NCBI GenBank assembly: GCA_934513205.1 | Contig: CAKSWU010000011.1 | Location: 1 to 64,000 of the forward strand | DNA length: 64,000 nucleotides | Direction: 5' to 3' | From: an uncultured Faecalibacterium sp. | GTDB taxonomy: Bacteria; Bacillota; Clostridia; Oscillospirales; Ruminococcaceae | In this document: positions 61,346 to 64,000 of the stretch, one piece after another | How positions within the stretch are numbered: the stretch's first letter is position 1 | Layout: every line of letters begins with the position of its first letter | Notes under the pieces: generated by a model | Told to the model about the DNA's origin: nothing | What the model saw: only the letters and a program-made list of their open reading frames with translations | The model's database searches: none | Translations under genes and position numbers: made by a program

Positions 61346-61358
61346 AGATCGTCAGCGC

Positions 61359-62666
61359 TTACTTGCTCTCTGCCTTGTCCTCGATGGTGGAGTGGTCGAT
61401 GACCCAGTCGGCAGCCTTGCGGATGCCCTCGTTGCGGCGCATGGCGGGGATATTGCTCTGCGCCTTGATCTCCTCCAGGGTCTTTTTGGCGCGCTCTGCA
61501 CGCTCAGACAGCTGCTTGTCGATGTCCTCTTCGGTGGGGACCAGACCCTCCTGCTGCGCGATCTGCAGCAGAGCCATCCGCACGCGGGCGGTCTTTTCGG
61601 CAGAAGCGTGAACCTTGGCGGTGAAGCTCTCGCGGGTCTCGTGGATCTGGCTCAGGTAGCGGTCCAGACTGGTACGCTGCATCTGCAGCTGCTGCTGGAT
61701 CTGCTCCATCTGCTGCTGATAGGTGGTCTCCACCAGAACGCTGGGCAGCTCGCCCTCGGCGGCATCGGCCAGCTGAGTCAGGATCATGTCCTTGGCACGG
61801 TTCATGGCGCTGGCGTGCTTGCCATCGTGGAGCTGCTGGCGGACCTGTGCCCGCAGCTGGTCCAGCGTGTCGAGATTGGCGACCTTCTTGGCAAAGTCAC
61901 TGTTCAGCGCCGGGATCTGACGCACGCACACGTCGATCAGCTTGACCTTGAACACCACCGGCTTGCCAGCCAGATCCTTGACGTGGTAACGGTTGGGGAA
62001 GGTGACGAAGATCTCGAACTCCTCACCGGCCTTGTGGCCAAGGATGCCTTCCTCAAAGCCGGGGATCATGCGGCCGCTGCCCAGCTGCAGAGCCTGATTC
62101 TTGGCAGAGCCGCCCTGAAAAGGCTTGTCCTCCAGCAGACCCTCGTAGTCGATATGTACGATGTTGCCCTTGACGGCGGGACCCTTGTGGGGGACCAGCT
62201 CGGCGGCAGCATTGCGGCGGCGCTCCAGCACGCTGTCGATCTCCTTGTCGGAGACTTCCGGGGTGATGCACTCGGTGGTGAAACCGGTGCGCCGGGTCAG
62301 GTCCAGCTCCGGCTGCAGGGCAACGGTGGCAGTTGCCACAAAGCCCTCGTCCTTTTTGACGCTGACCAGATCATACACCGGCTCGTCCACGGGTACAAAG
62401 CCGTGTTCGGACAGTGCGGTGTCGTACAGGGCGGGAACGTCTTTGTCCATCAGATCGTTGATGGCATCGTACCAGAAGGTGTGCTCGCCGCGGTCGGCCT
62501 CGATCTGTGCACGGTCAGCCTCGCCCTTCTGGAAGCCCTTGATCGTATAAGAGGCGCGGGTGCGCTCATAGACCGCATTGGATGCAGTTTCCAGCTCTTC
62601 AGCACTTGCGTTGAAGGTCATTTTGCAGACACTCTTTTCAGGAGTTTCCACGCTTACCAGTTTCAT
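61359..62666 (-). CDS. tig: Trigger factor (ribosome-associated chaperone, PPIase)
   Basis: Trigger factor binds the ribosome exit tunnel and assists folding of new chains, with prolyl isomerase activity. The 435 residues start at MKLVSVETPEKSV with GGAGGGT upstream. In order there are the ribosome-binding N-terminal domain with the signature region about KGFQKGEADRAQ (the usual GFRKGKVP is altered, see findings), the FKBP-like domain with PAVKGNIVHIDYEG and GSGRMIPGFEEGILGHKAGE, and a helical C-terminal domain. The gene is convergent with tauE; its terminator is repeat copy 5. It is isolated from clpP/clpX, its usual downstream partners. Confidence 0.94.
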   Translation of the reverse strand: MKLVSVETPEKSVCKMTFNASAEELETASNAVYERTRASYTIKGFQKGEADRAQIEADRGEHTFWYDAINDLMDKDVPALYDTALSEHGFVPVDEPVYDLVSVKKDEGFVATATVALQPELDLTRRTGFTTECITPEVSDKEIDSVLERRRNAAAELVPHKGPAVKGNIVHIDYEGLLEDKPFQGGSAKNQALQLGSGRMIPGFEEGILGHKAGEEFEIFVTFPNRYHVKDLAGKPVVFKVKLIDVCVRQIPALNSDFAKKVANLDTLDQLRAQVRQQLHDGKHASAMNRAKDMILTQLADAAEGELPSVLVETTYQQQMEQIQQQLQMQRTSLDRYLSQIHETRESFTAKVHASAEKTARVRMALLQIAQQEGLVPTEEDIDKQLSERAERAKKTLEEIKAQSNIPAMRRNEGIRKAADWVIDHSTIEDKAESK

Positions 62667-63019
62667 AGGATCTACCCTCCGTGTTGCTTTGCTGCCGGGA
62701 CGCGGTCGGCTGCAAAAGCCTGCGCCCCTGTCAAAGCACGATTTCAAACTATAGTAAGGCTATTATATCACAAGAATGATAAAAACGATACAATAAAAAT
62801 CATAAAAAGTGTGGAATGCGGGCATTTATCGCACAGAACGCCGCGAAATTGACAAAATAGCCCGCAGGACCCGCGCAGCCGGCCCTTTCAGCGCAGCGCC
62901 GCCTGCCTGTCCGGTACGCCGCTGCCGCAGGAAAGGCGGAAAAACTGAGGCCAAAAGGACAGAATAACGAGAAAAAGACGGACTTTGCAAAAAAATAAAA
63001 AGATAATTGCAAAAAACAG
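62667..63019. other. Intergenic region between tig and the tRNA gene
   Basis: About 350 bases hold no supported gene. I see only GCAGCCGGCCCTTTC-type GC-rich sequence and AT-rich patches near 62760-62810 that could hold the tig promoter (TATAAT-like sequences in leftward direction are weak). Confidence 0.5.
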
Positions 63020-63048
63020 TTGACAAAACCGTTCCGGGGTGATAAAAT
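63020..63048 (+). promoter_or_regulatory. tRNA-Arg promoter
   Basis: TTGACA (63020-63025) and TAAAAT (63043-63048) are separated by 17 bases. The tRNA begins about 25 bases downstream. Confidence 0.85.
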
Positions 63049-63073
63049 ATGTCATGTTCCGAACGGAACGTAT

Positions 63074-63150
63074 GCGTTGGTAGCTCAGCTGGATAGAGTG
63101 ACTGACTACGAATCAGTAGGCCGGGGGTTCGAGTCCCTTCCATCGCACCA
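63074..63150 (+). tRNA. tRNA-Arg (anticodon ACG)
   Basis: The cloverleaf can be drawn over 77 bases: acceptor GCGTTGG/CCATCGC, D arm around AGCTGGATA, anticodon stem ACTGA/TCAGT with loop CTACGAA (anticodon ACG), T arm with TTCGAGT, and an encoded 3' CCA. One U-U mismatch lies in the acceptor stem and two G-U pairs in the T stem. An A34-to-inosine edit would let it read CGU, CGC and CGA. Confidence 0.95.
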
Positions 63151-63154
63151 AGTA

Positions 63155-63200
63155 AAATCCCACGATTGACCGTTGAAAATACGGTGTAAATCGTGGGATT
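63155..63200 (+). terminator. Terminator after tRNA-Arg
   Basis: AAATCCCACGATT and AATCGTGGGATTT pair around a 20-base loop, followed by CTTGCTTT. Confidence 0.85.
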
Positions 63201-63202
63201 TC

Positions 63203-63860
63203 TTGCTTTATATGGACTTCAAAAGGGCTGGAAAATGCGACAAAAATGCGACAAATTCAGGAAAAACCTGTTTTGTGCGACAGTGTGCGTCCTTGTTCTA
63301 TATGCCTTGCCCTATATCATACGGCTATATAATGGGCTGTTATATCCCTGCTATGGGCTGGGTGTGTAGCGTTTCGTGACGCACCTACATATTCCCCCAC
63401 TTATGGGGGAGCGGTATCTGATACCGACCCTATACACAAGGGTGTCTGCTAGACTGACGACCCCGACACAAAAACGTGTCAGCATCGCCGCTTGTGTCGA
63501 TGGGGTCAATCTGACGGACTGCACCGATCTGTGTAATCGGCTCAAAATTGAGCGGGTTTCGATGCCCTCAAAATTGAGTGTATTCTTTTCGACAATTTTT
63601 GGACGAATAAAGGGCGTCAGGGAAAACGACCCCCTTGCACCTGTCCAGCTGATAGCACTATCACGGAATCGTGATGCCCGGCGGCTTCCTGGCGGAGGAT
63701 GCACCCACCTGTGAAGATGTCCCCACTTTTGGGGATGTGTCCTCACAGATACCGCCAGATGTGACGGCATTGCATGGGCTTCGCTTCTCGCTGCGTGGGA
63801 TGCCTGTGCAGATGCGTGGGAAACAGGCTTTCGAGTATATGGCTAAGCATAAAAAGAGCG
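63203..63860. other. Probable edge of an integrated element downstream of tRNA-Arg
   Basis: No supported gene is present. The composition changes at the tRNA. Short repeats are TGCGACAAA-type (63237-63254), and CTCAAAATTGAG twice (63541-63552 and 63567-63578, 26 bases apart). Small hairpins are CCCCCACTTATGGGGG, GGTATCTGATACC, ATCACG/CGTGAT and TCCCCACTTTTGGGGA. Such a region beside a tRNA 3' end is typical of an integrated mobile element boundary, but no integrase is visible in the window. Confidence 0.4.
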
Positions 63861-63892
63861 CAGAACCCTTTATTTTCAGGCTCTGCGCTGTG
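63861..63892 (-). terminator. Terminator of the partial leftward gene at the window end
   Basis: AGCGCAGAGCC and GGGTTCTGCGCT form a stem. Read leftward it is followed by CTTTTTATG, about 12 bases after the stop codon. Confidence 0.82.
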
Positions 63893-63903
63893 CCGTATGC
63901 TGT

Positions 63904-64000
63904 TTAGTGCTGCGGGCTGGGCTGGATGCCCAACAGCTTCATAATAGTGGGATAATCGCCCTCGTGCTGTTCAAGCTGCTTGCCCAACGCTTCAATCTCC
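63904..64000 (-). CDS. C-terminal end of a leftward gene, truncated by the window
   Basis: This is a leftward open frame of 31 complete codons plus a stop at 63904-63906. It reads EIEALGKQLEQHEGDY then PTIMKLLGIQPSPQH, a helical, acidic and Gln-rich C-terminus. The presence of a good terminator directly after supports it as a real gene. I cannot assign a family from so little; a relaxase, recombinase or regulator of a mobile element are all possible. Confidence 0.6.
   Translation of the reverse strand, partial: EIEALGKQLEQHEGDYPTIMKLLGIQPSPQH

Noticed and set aside
63203..63903. Open frames in the region after tRNA-Arg
   Set aside because: Short frames on both strands without ribosome sites or similarity; the region is filled with palindromes.

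Overview
The window is the replication-origin region of a fairly GC-rich Firmicute. The order khpB(jag)-yidC-yidD-rnpA-rpmH (leftward) followed by dnaA-dnaN-S4/yaaA-recF-remB-gyrB-gyrA (rightward) is the classical Firmicutes oriC neighbourhood. Base composition, anaerobic enzymes (pyruvate:ferredoxin oxidoreductase, 2[4Fe-4S] ferredoxin, FeoAB), a TRAP sugar-acid uptake cluster and many GC-rich dispersed hairpin repeats fit a gut Oscillospiraceae/Ruminococcaceae bacterium. Faecalibacterium is my best guess; this is inference and was not searched.

Layout. 0.2-4.1 kb: RNA-binding protein, membrane insertase and RNase P operon. 4.4-14 kb: replication initiation, sliding clamp, recombination mediator and gyrase, with an origin candidate rich in DnaA-box-like sites between dnaA and dnaN. 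14.2-17.2 kb: three tandem AT-richer family-2 glycosyltransferases that look like mosaics of one another. 17.2-18.1 kb: manganese riboswitch plus MntP exporter. 18.2-21.1 kb: lipoprotein, FCD regulator, RluA-type pseudouridine synthase and Nudix hydrolase. 22-25.6 kb: pyruvate:ferredoxin oxidoreductase followed by a strongly structured 3' RNA. 26-28.2 kb: a candidate small RNA, then MgtE behind a structured leader. 28.2-30.1 kb: a DnaA-box-like cluster, a rhomboid-like protein and several repeats. 30.1-34 kb: clamp-loader subunit, lipoprotein (with a second copy of the candidate small RNA upstream), gamma-carbonic-anhydrase-like protein and D,D-carboxypeptidase. 34.2-40.5 kb: PqqD-like protein, OPT transporter and two paralogous Ser/Thr kinases. 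40.5-45 kb: BirA, phosphodiesterase, two methyltransferases, ferredoxin and RicT. 45.3-49.3 kb: RND exporter with a coiled-coil insertion. 49.3-54.3 kb: FCD regulator divergent from a TRAP transporter and an HpcH/HpaI aldolase, with matching palindromic operators. 54.6-57.2 kb: galM and galE. 57.3-61 kb: FeoA-FeoB fusion, MarR regulator and TauE-type permease. 61.4-62.7 kb: trigger factor. 63.1 kb: tRNA-Arg(ACG), followed by what looks like the edge of an integrated element.

The most unusual content is non-coding. At least three families of dispersed elements are built from hairpins whose stems differ completely between copies while the loops and flanks stay conserved. Two copies of an apparently undescribed small RNA of about 115-120 nt share a C-rich segment complementary to Shine-Dalgarno sequences and show compensatory stem changes. 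A cluster of DnaA-box-like sites lies about 24 kb from dnaA. Structured RNAs of no class I recognise follow the pyruvate:ferredoxin oxidoreductase gene and precede mgtE. Coordinates of RNA elements are approximate because no folding or search could be run.
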